NCBI GenBank assembly: GCA_914767715.1
Contig: OU612068.1
Location: forward strand, 6,884,001 to 6,948,000
Reading direction: 5' to 3'
Source of the DNA: Membranipora membranacea
Taxonomy: Eukaryota; Bryozoa; Gymnolaemata; Cheilostomatida; Membraniporidae
Length of the DNA: 64,000 nt
A model generated the notes under the pieces. The model had not been told where the DNA came from, did no database searches, and worked only from the letters and a program-made list of their open reading frames with translations. Shown piece after piece: positions 1 through 15,000 of the stretch. The translations under genes and the position numbers were made by a program. Each line of letters begins with the position of its first letter. The stretch's first letter is position 1.

Positions 1-3000
1 TGAAGTCCCCTCACACAAATCAACTCCCTAACCAAACAACCCGCATCACAGTCCTCATCCCCCTCCCCTGTTAACCACTCTGTCAATATCTAGGATGCGG
101 GGACAATGCTGTCTGAATACGATTCGTACTTAGTATACCCTTTATTAAGAAAACAGATTAATCAGCTAAATTAGATGACAATTTCTGACTATTGACTAAT
201 AGACTGAGCTTGACAGAACAGACTTTCAGTACAGAGTGTTGATAGTTTTGCTTTCATTTCATGAGATGTTAATAATTGAATATTATAACCGTAAAACTAT
301 ATATTATACATAATATATATAATATGTATTATTTATACCATATATGTCTATGATCAAAACTTACAGAGAGCAGTAAGCTTAGCAGTGCACTCATCCGTTC
401 CGTTCTTATTACTGACAACACATTTTACGTTTCCGGTATCTGAAGCATCTATTCCCTGAATAGTGAGCTGGGATACAGTATCTGAAGTGTGTATCTGTAG
501 TACAAATCATTACATTCATAAAGTAATAGCAGTACAATATCAAATCCACAGACATGATTCCAAATCAAAATGACAAAGGTGGTCACCTTTGTTGGTCAGA
601 CATGTTATTTATGCCCCAAGAAAGCAACAGCAAGAAGAATTTATAGGTTGTCTCCTCTTTGTCCGAAAACAGATAACTCATAATCTATATCTCTATAAGA
701 AATATTATGCCACCGCATCGTATTGGTGTTGTCCAGTTGGGGCACTTTGTCTCGGCATAAACACTAACTTGCCATTGGTTTAAATGAACCTTATAGCTTG
801 TTAACATGTTAAAATTAGTAAATTTATATCCTAACATCCACATCCAGCTCCTATCGCTGTCTGCTAAGCTTGCACACAGTCTCAGGTAATAATATATCGA
901 CAGAACAGTATCATACCTGGTATTTGGCATCAGGGAATATCTCTACACCCCTAAGGTACCACTGGATACGTTTAGGTTTTCCCTCAAACTCCACACCAAA
1001 CTTGACAGGCTCTCCCACACCAGCCGTCTGGTTAGTGAACTTCTTTGTTATGTCAGGTAGTTTGTCATCTGAAAAGTGAAGATGGATGACATATTGTGGG
1101 ATAAAATGACTTTCAGGGTAACACTGTGCTCATTCACATGGTGATGACTTATATGCGTGGTATAACAAAATATTTAATCATGGATGACCATTTTTCTAAG
1201 CAAAGAAGTGTATCTGTAGTATTTTGTATTAATATTATGCGCTAGTAGCCCTCCATTGGTATTCAGAGTCATGTTACTCTTGCCTAGTATTGTGCATTGA
1301 CCATAGATATAAAAATTTGTATAACTTCCTTTTAAATATCCAATATTCCCTTTTTATATATATGATGATATGGCATTGACCAATGAGAGTCAGGTGCAAA
1401 CTGACAATGTCAGCAAGAGAAGGAAGTGGCTAAGCTGGTTAAGGCCCAGGTCTTCCAGCACGCACTGCAGTCCATCGACTACTAGAGTATGGTTGGCCCC
1501 AGGTGTGCTTTGACCTACCTACAAACTGGCACAGAAATTGCAGCCTCACCCTTAAGGCAACCATATCTCACCGCCCATGCTTCAGGGTACAGCGTGCGAT
1601 ACGACCCACTCATTTTAATCAACCATTTTTTAATCAACCAAATCACAGAATCTTTCTTACCATCAGGGTCTCTGGGAGTAGCTGCCATACTGGGCAGACT
1701 GTGCTCGCTGGGACCCATAGAGTTCAGAGCTATCACCCTAAACTCATAAGGCTGCTGTGTCTTCAGCTTCATAACAGAGTAGTGGTTGTCTATTATCATG
1801 TAATCATTGGCCTTCCTCTACAACCAGAATAAAGTTAAATCACAGGTGTGCTACCAGCCAGGGGGCTGGGCCCTCCTGGTGACCCAGAAGACGAGCCGAT
1901 GTAACAGCTCTCCTAGCATTACATCTGTGATACTAGAGAATGGTAGCTGGTTTATTCAAATTAGAGTGGTGTAATAGTGCAATGGAAAATTCTTTTCCTA
2001 ATTTTTTGGTTTGATACTAGCCAATGTGTTGGCTCTGATTGGTGGGGGTTCAGGTGGTGGCCGTGGTTGTTCTCCCCACCAATTAGAGCCAACACATTGG
2101 CTGGTCTCAGCTCAATTATATGACTAACTTATGAACCCCCTAAACTCACCCATGTGCCATCAGGATAATCCCTACATTCTACATCATAGCCCTTGATTCT
2201 TGATCCACCATCAGATTTAGGAGCGTTCCATCTGAGCTCGCAATGGTGTTTACCAGTCTTTGTAATCTCAGGCTGGCCAGGCTTGCCTGGTTTTGCTGCA
2301 ATTTATTACAAACTTAGATTAGACAAGATTACGCTGAGAAAAGTTTCACTTTAGCATATGTGATAACTTATGAGGAATAAAGCTCTAGTCATTTTATCAC
2401 AAGCGGAAATAGCAGTTCCAAAGTTATAGGACAGTATAATGCAGATGAATACTCCAGTTTTTTCAAATCAGTCAACCTGATGAACACTAGATAAAAGTAG
2501 TTGATCCGCTGATTCATTTTGCTAAATTCAAGAGCAGATAATGGACTTACATGTTTTAGGTTTGACATCTACTATGATAGGGTTACTCGGTGCGGAGACA
2601 CCGGCCGAATTCTTAGCTCGTACTCTGAACTCGTATTCACAATCCTTCAGTCCTTTCACTGAAAGAAGATACTTATTATGAGTGAACAATTAGTCACAGT
2701 AAGACAGATAATCTTTTTATTCACTGGTGACATACTTTGAAACTCATATAAGCCTGAGGAATATGGATTAAAGCCTAGTTTGTAGATAAAATCAACTTTC
2801 AACTCAGCAAAAGAGCTTCTAAAGACATGATCAATAAAATCAAATAAAATTCGTCTACAGGGACTGCTCATTGGCACATTGCTTTTATGTGGATCACATT
2901 CTGCTGATGACTGTGGATCTATATGTGTGAATTTACCAGGTAGCATAACTTCAGACCAAGAGTCAAGTTCTCACCTGTGCAGTCGAGTTCTTTGATGGGA

Positions 3001-6000
3001 GCGTCGTTATACTTAGCCCAGTGTCCGCCTACTGGTTTATACTCTACCATATATCCCTGAATACGATCACCACCATCGTCTGCGGGTCGAGCCCATCGCA
3101 GGCTCACTTCACCCTTATCTATATCCATCACCTCCATCTTACTCGGGTTACCAGGCTCAGCTACAGAGAGAAATAGTTAGATATAAACATTCATATTTCT
3201 ACAAATTGATTTAAAAGTGAAAGCATAAGAAAAACAGGAGCATCTTGGATGCACAAAAACTTATTTGAAATTAAAACATCTTTGTGTGAATCAAGACATG
3301 ATCTGACTTACCTGGTTATATAAGTTGAGCTTGCAATTGCAAAAAGCATTAACAAGTACACTTGTTGCATAAAAAGCAGCTTGTTACTCAATGAAATGAC
3401 TAGAGATTCCCGAATGTGGTGAAATACAATGCGGATAATCTAAGTAAAGTACACAAACTAGTGCGAGTACTAAATAATGTAATACTTAAAAGCTGCAGCG
3501 TGTACGTACAGCACTCTAATTGAGATGAGAGTAAATGAAATACACACTGCGTAAGTATAAATAAAACGTTTTCATTCACTTCTAGTTGAAATGTTAATTA
3601 GCTGTAATAGCAGTAGAAATATCCAAGGTATCTGTTAATAGCGATGACTCGTCTAGAATTTCATAATCCTGCTCGTTGCAACCCAACAGGGCTGATGTTG
3701 TATTGTAAGTGCCAAGATAGATTGATCGATTTAACTCTTGCCTGCGTGTTCCACTGTCTGGTCATGTATGAGTAGCAGATTTGTAAACTATGTTTATAAT
3801 TTCATGATTTGGCAATATCAAAGACCAACCTTGAGAAGACTACTCCCTGTTCCGTAGAATGTGGGAGGAAGCAAATGTGAAATGTATCAAAAGTTCAAAT
3901 ATGTGGCTACAGCTGACTAGGTTTACATATGGGTCTAAAACACGTGTTCTCCAATGATAATGTCTTCAGCTCAACTCCCCATAAACTGAATCATTTATCT
4001 TGTAACAGGAAGATGCTCAGAAAGGGCAGCTTGTGTAAAACTTACTATGGCTAGGTGCGGCTTTGATTGGTGAGATAGTCTCCAAAGGTTCGCTCTGCCC
4101 TTGATCATTGACTGCAGATACTCTGAATTTGTAGCTGTGACCTGTGAGAGTAATATGTTTGAAACAGTGAGGCGAAACTTTTTGTAATATCAACCATCCT
4201 TGGTAGAGACAAGACAAGGGAATGTCTGTCTATCTACTTTATCGCTTGGATATGTTCTACATCTGTACGTAAATTTTGCTAGTTGGCTGAATTGGACTGA
4301 AACATCGTAACACAAAGTTTGAACAGATCATCGAGTGCTGCCTTGTTGTGACCTGCGAGGGCTTTTTTGCTGACAGATTTCAAATGAATGACACTAAAAA
4401 ACAGTGTCATATGTGTCGCTTGAGTATGGCATCGGCTATTTGTTGAGTAAAGACGATAAGATTTTCCAACCTGAAGTTACGATTTACCCACCATTGATAA
4501 GGTCTGATGGAGTATAAGATGTCTTTCTACAGAATTTAGTGACAGGTGTCCAGATACCATCTGATGTGTCACACTTCTCGATGATGTAATTAGTGACAGG
4601 AGACCCTCCGCTCTCTCTGGGGGCGTTCCAGGACAGCTTACATGAGTCTGCTGTGATGTCAGACACATCAAGTGGTCCCTCTGGTTTACCTGGCTTACCT
4701 AAAATAAAGATATTATGACTGTCAGCTTTGCGGAATCAAACTGGTTAGGATACCATTTAGGAGTGGTACCTCATAACAAGTTTGGTAATTTGGGGTCGCA
4801 ACACTGATAGCTGATACAAATACCGTTCAAATTTATTTAAAACTGATTTAGAATTTGGATTCTGGAAATAATTTTTCCAAATATATCTGTGGAAAATAAA
4901 AAAACCGCATAACACTTACTCTTGACATTGACTTTAAGGCTACAGTTATCCTGACCAAGCGCGTTAAGTAATACCACAGCATACTCTCCTTCATCGTCCT
5001 TCTCAGCACATTTATTAGTAAATATAACTTCAGTCGGAGTTATCACCACCTTAGTTCTCTCTGATTCTGGGAACTTTGTACCATTCTGTGACAAAAAAGT
5101 GGTCAAATATTCTACCGATGTCTGAAGTCATAACATAACATCATACACATTTCCAAAGTGAAGTTTTGAAATTGTTTTGGTGAAGACAGCGGTTTTAATT
5201 TATCTTGTTTTTGATCAAGGAGTAACCCTTTTCATTTGATACCGCACCTCACTGGCCAAATTCCAAGTTCTGGTCCACACATGTCAACATAAGTGATGAG
5301 AAATATCATTGGCAGTACAGAAACCTGATTATTAAAACATGATTATGCTAGGGATATCATAAGGAACATAACTGTTTCCCATGTTAAGTTATACAGTATC
5401 ACACTCACATTGGAGAAGGTAGCAGATTTGATAGGACCTCCAGAGTAAGGAACAACAATCTTATATTCTTTGCCGACTTCTGTGTTGACATCAGTGGGCA
5501 GGAAGCTTCTGTCTATCCTTGGAGCAACTGAAAATTTGAAATAAACTTTTTAAAAAAATAGGCGTTATTTTAGTGCATGTAGAAGGTTAAGATAAATAAT
5601 AGTCAAAACTTTTCTTGCTGCAAGTAAGTCATTTCATACTTGTTTTGATGTTGGCAGCCTAATAGATTAATCTAGTCAATGCCAAGGTGGATCCGAGCGT
5701 ACTTCAACTGCTTACAAATATACCCATTTAATTGAGAGTTTCTCCGCCCATACCATCCCTATCAAATACCAATAACTCAGCTTTCCTACACATAAACATT
5801 CATACCTGTTGGGTTACAGGCTTCGATAGGTACAGAGTTCTCACTCCATTGACTGGGTCCAGCCTCATTGATAGCGCATACTCTGAACTCGTACTCCTTA
5901 TGAGGTATAAGGTTACGAGCTGTAAATGACTCATCCCTTACCAGATCACGAGATGCCCTGAAACACAACTCTTCATAACCGACAAGGTCAAGAATGAGAA

Positions 6001-9000
6001 TGCAATCCAGCCCACAATGCAGTCCTAAGATACACAGCGACCCACTAAATGGACTTGACGGAATGTTCTAAGGGGAAAGATTCTAGTCTATAAGGAATGA
6101 CGTTATGCTAGTCATACAAGTCCTACATAGGATGGATAGTAAGATAGTAAGTTCTAATGATGGGGAACATTAAACTACATGACTGCGGATAAATATCTAC
6201 ATCGAAATTATCTACACAAATAGTCAACAGAGACAGTATAACACATGAATAAAACAACTTACTGCTGCTCCAGTTGCTCATTTAGCATTACAGACCTGTG
6301 CAATTAATTGCAGCACAATCGATCATAAGAATTATGGAATAATTGTGATTCCCTCAAGGAAATAATTTTGGATTCCTAGCCCAGCATTTAGCTTAGTCAA
6401 TGATATTATATCAAGTTTTAAGTTCCTTTGGTGCGTAAATTTTTTTCAAAATCATAGTTCACTTAGACCTGGTACGTTTAATATAGTAACTATGACTGAG
6501 ATATATGTAAAACTTTTCGCGGGGCAATTTATTGTGTGTGGACACTATTGGCGTGACAAGGCTAGATATTTGTGATAGACCGCATGCGGTGGACCAGAAC
6601 TTACTTGACCCATTTGGTGTCGCCCTTGACTCTCTTCTCCACATTATATCCTACTATAGGGTTACCACCATTTCTTCTGGGAGGCTCCCACTCAATAGTG
6701 ATAGCATTGGGAGTCGTCTCCAGTGGTACTGGCTTGCCAGGTTTATCTGGCACATCTGTATGAAAATACACAACAAAAGTTGGGTAGATGATATAAGCAC
6801 AACAGCACTAGCTCCTTTTCTGGGGAGATACCCTTAATTGAGAAAATTCCATAAAAGCTGATATTACGTGAAGACTAGCAAATTGTAGGATGGAAAGGGT
6901 TCTGGCACTTTGAAGAAACAATGTGCTTTTTTAGAAGATAACTTGCAGCTTGGTTCAAAAGATGTATTGAGATGAAGATCCGCTTCCTGAAAGGCAAACT
7001 GATATTGGTGAAATATTGATGATTTTCCTCAGTTCAATTACCAAGAAAAACTTGAACATGTTTCTCTTCCACATACCGAATGGATGTTTAGCAGTTATGG
7101 GCTCTGTTGTCATCAGAGGTTCGCTGACTCCGAACTGATTCTCAGCCATCACTCTGAACTCATACTGCTGACCTATATCAAGGTTCTTCACAGGGCAGTG
7201 AGTTCCGGGTACATAACTGTTCACCTTAGTCCACCTGCAGGTATCATAGAATAATCTTGATTGGATGATAACTTATTTGAAGCAATCTCCAATAGTGACT
7301 ATCAAATCCCCAATAGAAGGGCTGTACAGAAATACAATAGCTTACTGGTCGAGTTGATCTTTGCTGGTTGGTTAAACCTGTAATTTGCTTTGTTATTGAA
7401 ATATATCCTTTTAATTAGCTGTATTGCTACCACTGTAATATGAGTAATGCAGGGAGACTGGCTTGCAGTGACATTTGAACACTACTCAAACCTAGCTGAC
7501 AGCAGTTTGTGATGACGTAGCTGTTTTAGAAATCTCAATCACATAAATATATTTTTCAAATGACAGAAACTTACTTAGCTGAACCAGCAGGCCTTTTTTC
7601 AACCACATAGTTTGTAATCTCGCTTCCACCATCATCTTTAGGGGGCTTCCATGTCAAAGTCATGCTATCACCCATCATGTCCTTGTGTGAGACTGGTCCC
7701 TCAGGCTTTGCTGGTACATCTGTAATCAATAGTGTCAGATCTACAGGCGGTGTTCATTTGGTTGGAATACAAAACAAAATAAGTTATGATCTTTGACCGG
7801 CAAAACAAGAGCGAATCAAAGAGGCGAGAGCATAGCAAGTAGACTTTGTCCTTCAAATGCATAATATTGAAATCAACCTTTGTAGTGCAGGATGGAATCA
7901 GTATACTTTTAGTCACCTTTAATTTTATAAAACTCATAAATGGATGCGTATCCTTACCGAGTACGTTTACTTTGATACTGGTATCTGAGACACCTGATGC
8001 GTTGGTGAGTGTGAGCTTGTAGGGTCCTGTATCTCCTCTCACACATTTAGGTATAGAGAAGAGTGCCTCATTCTTTGTGGTCTATGGCAATGGAGAAAAA
8101 CTGGAATAAATGCACAGCAGGAAGTCTTTCAGTTCAAGCAGAGCCAAATGATTGGCAACAAAAGAGTTGAGTGGGCCAAAAAAATCACCTAACGTTTCGT
8201 TTAAAAACAACCCGCTAGTAATTCACCACTGTTGTAGACATCAAAAACAGTGGATACCTGATTTATTACCATTGATTGTATGGCGTAGACAGATTTATGT
8301 ATGAAAATGTTGAGTGATAAGGGCGACTTTACCTCAATAATAGCCCTCTTCTCATCGACAGGTTCATCATCATTAGTCCACTTGGCTGTGGGTGGTGGAT
8401 GTCCTCCAGCGTATGGTACTGCCAACTTCAGAGTCTGTCCAGCTCGAACTGTGATCTCGTTAGGTATATCAGCCTGGTTGATCCTGAAAATCATACAGAA
8501 ACTTTACTGGTAGGGACAACTTGGAAATAATATTAAAAATATACCATTGACCTTCTTTGCTGTCATACTAAAAACAATCCAAGGCTTAATAAAAGTGGTC
8601 TGGAGTCGTCCATCATTTTAATCAAGGAAGGTAACTCTTTATATTACTTAATATACATACTCTGGTTTCTCTGGCTGATCTTCCACTTTGATTTTATCTG
8701 TAGGTTTACTTGGCTCTCCCAGGCCAGCAGCATTAACACCTCTAACTCTGAATTGTGCAGTCGATCCTTCTTCAAGTCCCTTAATAGAGGCTGATGTGGC
8801 ACTACAAAACAGGAAGATGTGATTAGAGTGGGCCATAGAACATACTGTACTGCAATTTATTAAAAAGATTGGCACGTTTTCTTTAGTTTTAGACAAAGAG
8901 CTGAGTTTGTCAATTTCATGCACATCAATAAGTAAGTGTCACTCACTTTGAAGGTACCTGGGCTACCTCTACCCAGTCCCCCTTAGGAGTTTTCATCTCA

Positions 9001-12000
9001 ACTACATAACCATCGAGAGCACCTCCATCATTCTTAGGCTTCGTCCAGGATAAATCTACTGAGTTCTTAGTGATCTTATCCACACTTGGCTGACCAGGAG
9101 CTCCACACTCATCTATATAATCATTGTTGGAGTTAGATACGACCAACAAGCGAGCAATATTTTTTAAAGATATTGAGGAAGATTACAGGTGGTTTGCTTA
9201 AAAAATTATCTGGAAATTCCGAGAAACTCCTTTATGGAAGTATTATTGCCATTCCCTTTTGCATCAAAAATTCAATATCTATTCCTGCAACAAACCTCCC
9301 TCCCCTCTCCCGAAACTCTCCTGCTGAGGTTTCAGGTAAGCATTCCACAAAGATTGAGCAACTAAGAAGCAAAAAAAGGAGGTAAAGTTCACAAGCATCT
9401 CTGAATGGATTGTTTAAAATTTTCTCAATTCTTACGATTAGTTGTTACTCACCAATCGGCTCTCTGCAGAGATGAGGTTTGGTAGCTTTACACGGCTGTC
9501 CTGGACCTCCATCATTTACAGCGCTGACTCTGAACTCATACTCCTTACCCTCCAGACAGGGAACTGTAGCCTTAGTGGCAGGGATAACTCCTCCTACAGG
9601 CTGCCAGTCCTTACCCTTCTCTCTCTTCTCAACCTGCAGAGTAAAGTGGAGCCTTGGGAATCAAGATACCAAAGAAAATGAGACATCAGTGATGCTATTT
9701 TGTGCTCCGTGACAATCTTATCATTACGCATTTTTGATATGGATCAATTTCAAGGCAATTGACGCCATGAAATGATTGGCCATAGGCCACATTACATAAG
9801 AAGAGCGCCAATAGACAGTCAAACCAATATCAGTGATGGTTATGACTATCATACCTATATTCCATGGACCAATAGAATACTTACCAAATTACCTAATTAA
9901 TTGTCAAAAGTGAAAGGGACCTGAGTGAAGTGGTCGCAAGGATTCTGTTCAAAAAGCTTTGCTTTTTTCCGTCTGACAAAGTAAACAAAATATTCATAAG
10001 GATTTACTGGTCTTATAAGGTGATACGAACAACAATATCTTCCCTTGACTGAGTATCTTACCTGATAGCCCTTGATTGGATTACCACCATCTGAATCAGG
10101 TTTCTTCCACTGCAGTGTTGTTGAAAACTGATCAAAGCTGGCAATGTCAAGTTCCTTGGGTGCATCAGGTTTTTCTGAAAATGATATTAAATCATCAGTA
10201 AAATCATAATCATTATCATTTAGGCCAGATTTAGGTGCATACCACATGCTCAGACCATAGATTGCAGGGAAATCCTAAAACCTCAGCATTAATCAGCCAG
10301 ATCGGTGTTGAACAACTCAGTAGTCTTTCTACATTGGAATAAGATGATCATGTCAATATCTTGGTTTATCGGCACCAACAAAATGTTCTCAAGCTGGAGA
10401 GGTCTTAAAAAATTGGTTGACTAAACTCAAGTTGTCATATCACAAGCCACATCCCGAGGTATAGGCCGCAAAATATTAGTTGCCTTAGTGACCAGGTTGC
10501 TCTCTGTTTGCGGGCAGGTCAGAGCACACCTGGGGGCCAACCAAACCCCAGTAGTCAATGGACTGCAGTGGGATTCTAACTCACGACCTTCAATATTTGC
10601 ATGTTAAAAGAACGGTGCTCTAACCAACTGAGCCACATCCTACTCCTGAGTATGAATTGTTCTGGTGGTTCTAGCATAATAATAAAAATTAGAAAATATT
10701 TAAAATTAATATTATAATAAGTGTATGGGTTCTACTCACCAAATGGATTCTTGGCAGTGAAGGAATCTCCCTCCAGAGCCTCACTTGTTCCGTATATGTT
10801 GGTAGCTTTGACTCTGAATGCGTACTTCTTGCCTTCTTTTAGGCCCTTGACTGTGGTACTGGTGCCATTGACTACACAGTTGGGCTTTGTCCATAATCCT
10901 TGAACACGAAAAAATAAGTTTAAGTTGAGTCAGCCTATCTAAGAATTTGTATAAAAGTGTTTTAATATGGAAATTGGTAACACTGCTAACTAGGTCGGAT
11001 CATCATTACGGTGGTCAGAATTATACTCATACCACCTAAATTGAACAGCCCATATAATTATATATACCTGTCTCTGGATCTAGCATCTCTACCACATAGT
11101 CTGAGACAGGTGCTCCAAAGTCATCCGCAGGTGGTTTCCATGACAGCGTGGCCTGATCAGCCTTCACATCACTGATCTCTATCGGTCCCTCAGGTGCAGC
11201 TGGAGCATCTAATACTATCACATTGAGCTCTACAGATTCTTCGCCATGAGGATTCTTTGCTTTGATTGTATATTTACCGGCATCAGTTCGTTCAGCTCTG
11301 GGGACCTCAAGACAGGCGTTCTCATCATCCTGAGTTAATTTGGACTGCAGTATAAAAAAACATAATATATATAATAATCAATATTAATATTTGTATATCA
11401 ACATTACATCACAAATTAAACTCCCGTAATAAATGATAAAGAATGAAATCAAACCTATCTACAACTTTAACTAGTATAGTAGTTTGCTCATCTGGGAAGA
11501 TTAGTTTTATCACTTCTATTACCTTGGGTCCATCAACAATAGGCTTGCCATTACACAGCCATGTAACTGTCGGAGTAGGAGACCCCTGGCAGCCAACAGC
11601 TATCTTCAGCGGTTCACCAACTTTGACTTTAATGTCCTTGGCACCAAACAATCCAGATAGGTCAAACTTGGGAGCTTCTTTGAGGGGTTTGGCTTTGATA
11701 ACTCCTGTTGAGGGACTCGGTTTGGATTCACCTCCGGCGTTAACAGCCTTCACTCGGTATTCATATGGCTGGTTGGCTTTCACCTTCTCATCAACATAGT
11801 GTTTCTCCTGTAATTGAGATAATCTGTGTACACACTACACTCATGTACCTGGTGCATCAATGAGTCTTATAAAAATCTTGAACAAATTTTAAAGACACAT
11901 ATTGGAAACACTCAGAAAGTGAGATAAGTTCTACAGAGTTTTAAGCATTACATTGTTTCCATACAAGGACAAAACATTGTGCATTTGAAGAGTCATAGAA

Positions 12001-15000
12001 TGGAAGGATTCGCAATGTTCCATAAAATCAGGTTGATTTTTTATTATGACCATTTGATTATGTTTATGACCATTCATAATAATCTGCCAACCTTGATAGG
12101 GTTTCTTGTGAGTGAGGTCCATTCAGCGTTAGGTTTGGATTTATCCAGCCTCTCCACTATATAACCAGTAATGGGGCTACCTCCATCTTTAGGAGAGTTC
12201 CACTCGATATCAATGAAGTCTCTGTCAGCATCAACAATCTTTGGTTTGTCTGGGGAATCAGGCTCAGCTGCAAACGAAAATGTGAATCAATCCACCACAC
12301 CCACTGAGTGTTTGGACTTGCAATAGATGCTATCATATCTAAGTGACTAAGCATGTTTGGACTGGAAAGCTTGTTATAATGCGACATACATACACCACAT
12401 ATGCATACCGTCATTATTTGCGCAGTTAATCATTTCATAGATAGATGGTCAACCAATTCAGATTTGTATTTTCATTGAATACATCACATATGGATGAGCC
12501 CCTACTCACTGAATGGATTCTTAGCCTTGGTAGACTCTTCAGTAACGAGAGCAGACGACTCTCCGTGTCTGTTCTCAGCCTTTACTCTGAACATATAATC
12601 ATGTCCTTCCTTGAGTTTGGGCACTCTGAACTCTGAGGTGCTGGCAGGAACAGTTTTAACCTAGTGACGAAACAATAGGAAAAATTGATGAAATAAGTTG
12701 AAAATCTTTACAGATGTTGAGTGGGAAGAAAATGTGAGCATGCCACTCCATCAATACCTGTTGACATTATTTTGTAAAGTAACATGATTAGGCCGACATA
12801 CTAAAGAAGAACAGGTCAAACTCCTCCATGCTGTCATTGACCTCCCAAGGAATACCTGATTTTGCTTCATCAGATACAAGCACTACTGATATTGTACCAC
12901 AAATAATTCAAGTACGCATACATCATATTAATTGAAAATGTGTACCAACCAATGAACATTAGTTTTATATTTCACGCGCTTTCGGAGTTATTTGTTGTGG
13001 CCTGCGGATATCACAAAAAAGCATCAGAAAGATAAGATAGGATAAAAAGTAGTGATGATTACTATTATTACCATTATAATTTCTATTATTTTGTTTTTAT
13101 CTTTTTCACTGAACAAGTACATACCTTCTCCCATTCACCAGTCCTCGTGTCGAGTTTCTCAATCACATATCCGAGAATTTCATCACCGCCAGTATCCTCT
13201 GGTTTATTCCAGGAGAGCAGTGCACTGTCTGCAGTGATATCCTTCACCACTAGAGGGCCAACAGGTCTACCTGGTGGGCCCAGTATCACCACATCACACT
13301 GTAAAATGAGCCATGAAACATCACAGGTCAAATTAGTGTGGAGTGTGGAGTTTGGAGAGTGGAGGTAACTTCAACAACATATGACTTGTTAATACCATCC
13401 GTCATCTATCACAATAGACCGGCTTTACCTGCGTTACCCGCTTCACTTAGTTCGTTCAAAAACTGAGATTGATTAAGATTGAACTTTGCATCAAGTTCTT
13501 TGTTTAGTGAAAATCAGCATGCTTATAATCATTTTTTTTCCTCCTAAATTCATTGAGATGTTACCAGTTATATAGATCTTAGTAAAACAGACAAAAACTC
13601 CAAACTTACGGTAGCTGTGTCTTCGCCCAGTTCATTCTTAGCGATGACTTTATAACATCCCTTGTGCTGCCTCTGAGCGTTGCTGACGCTGACTTTAGTC
13701 GTCATGTTCTTTGTGGTGATGAACTCCTTCTCAACTGGCTGGAGAACCAAGAAAATATTACAATATAATATGATGAGATTTGTTATTCATTTGTAGCTTT
13801 GTCGTTTAATTTGAGTGAGATCTTGTGTTCTACACATGCTACTGAGCAACTGCGTCTCACAATCTAGGTTTAAGCTTTAAATGAGCTTGGAAATACATTG
13901 TTTTAGAGCCGTTTAAATCTGGGAGTTTGAGATATGCTCGGTTCTTACATCTAGTTATCATGATAGTACATTTCTAAATACAATATTATTCACACAATTC
14001 ACAATTTCGATTTTTGTAGTTTATGTAACAGTGCATAAGCCGTTGACCAAAATTTGAGCAAAGCTAGCAGATTTCACCTCAGATTGAACATCTTTGATGA
14101 TAATTCCAAAGCAATGAAAAGAGTCATGACGATCTTGTAATATTATGATATTGGAATGAAATGATGCAGTGATCTACAGAGGATATCTAGTCCTATTTTT
14201 GTGTTGCGATGTGGGGCTGTTTCCACATGCCGCGTAGCCTCTCTAATGTTAATCCAGGGTTTATCAATCATTTTTCCTATCCCTGATGGATCTACAACCT
14301 AGACTTAGTAATAATAATTATTATTAGCCATTATTATTATTAAGTCTATGGTCTACAACTATGAATGTGAATTATATCAATCTTAGTATTCAGAAAGTAT
14401 GGTTATATCCTTGAGAAGGATTTTTTGTTTTAGATTTTGTTTAGGTTTGAAAATTAGAAAATGAAGATAATATTTCAGGTTTAAACATAAAGTTAATTCA
14501 CTACTACTCAGTTACTGCTATACTACATAAAGATGATTGCATGCAAACATTTACCATGATTTCCAATGTTTCCTGTAAATATGCGAAGACATGACAATAA
14601 CAACACAATAATGAATTGAAGCAGTCCTGGTCCACTACGAGCTCCAATCCATCCTACACCTATGAGGAGGATAAGGGATTTTCACATTGGATATGGCAGA
14701 AGAGAAGAATCGTCTCCACAAATACTTTAGACACACTGAAGAGCCAGTACGGTATTGATGCTATTCACCCTGAATCAGCATGTAAGTGCTGGGAGGTTTC
14801 TCAATTGGAATGAGCCAGGCCTTATGATCCAAATTATCCAAACATTTTGCTCTAAATCCTCTCATTTTTGGTCTTTGGAAAATTCATTCTCTAATTGTTC
14901 CATCAAGCTATGACTGAATTTGGAACCAATCCTCTGGCAAGCCTCAGCAGTGATTCCAACAGGACATGTTAATTGAGTGACCCCCCAGACAGGCTCATGC

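Noticed and set aside
1489-1832. Plus-strand ORFs of 86-109 codons
   Set aside because: They are SINE sequence and the reverse strand of a FnIII exon, with no independent coding signal.
14616-14990. Coding-like fragments on both strands inside the Ig13 intron
   Set aside because: Broken by several stops and no family recognised; at most an eroded mobile element.
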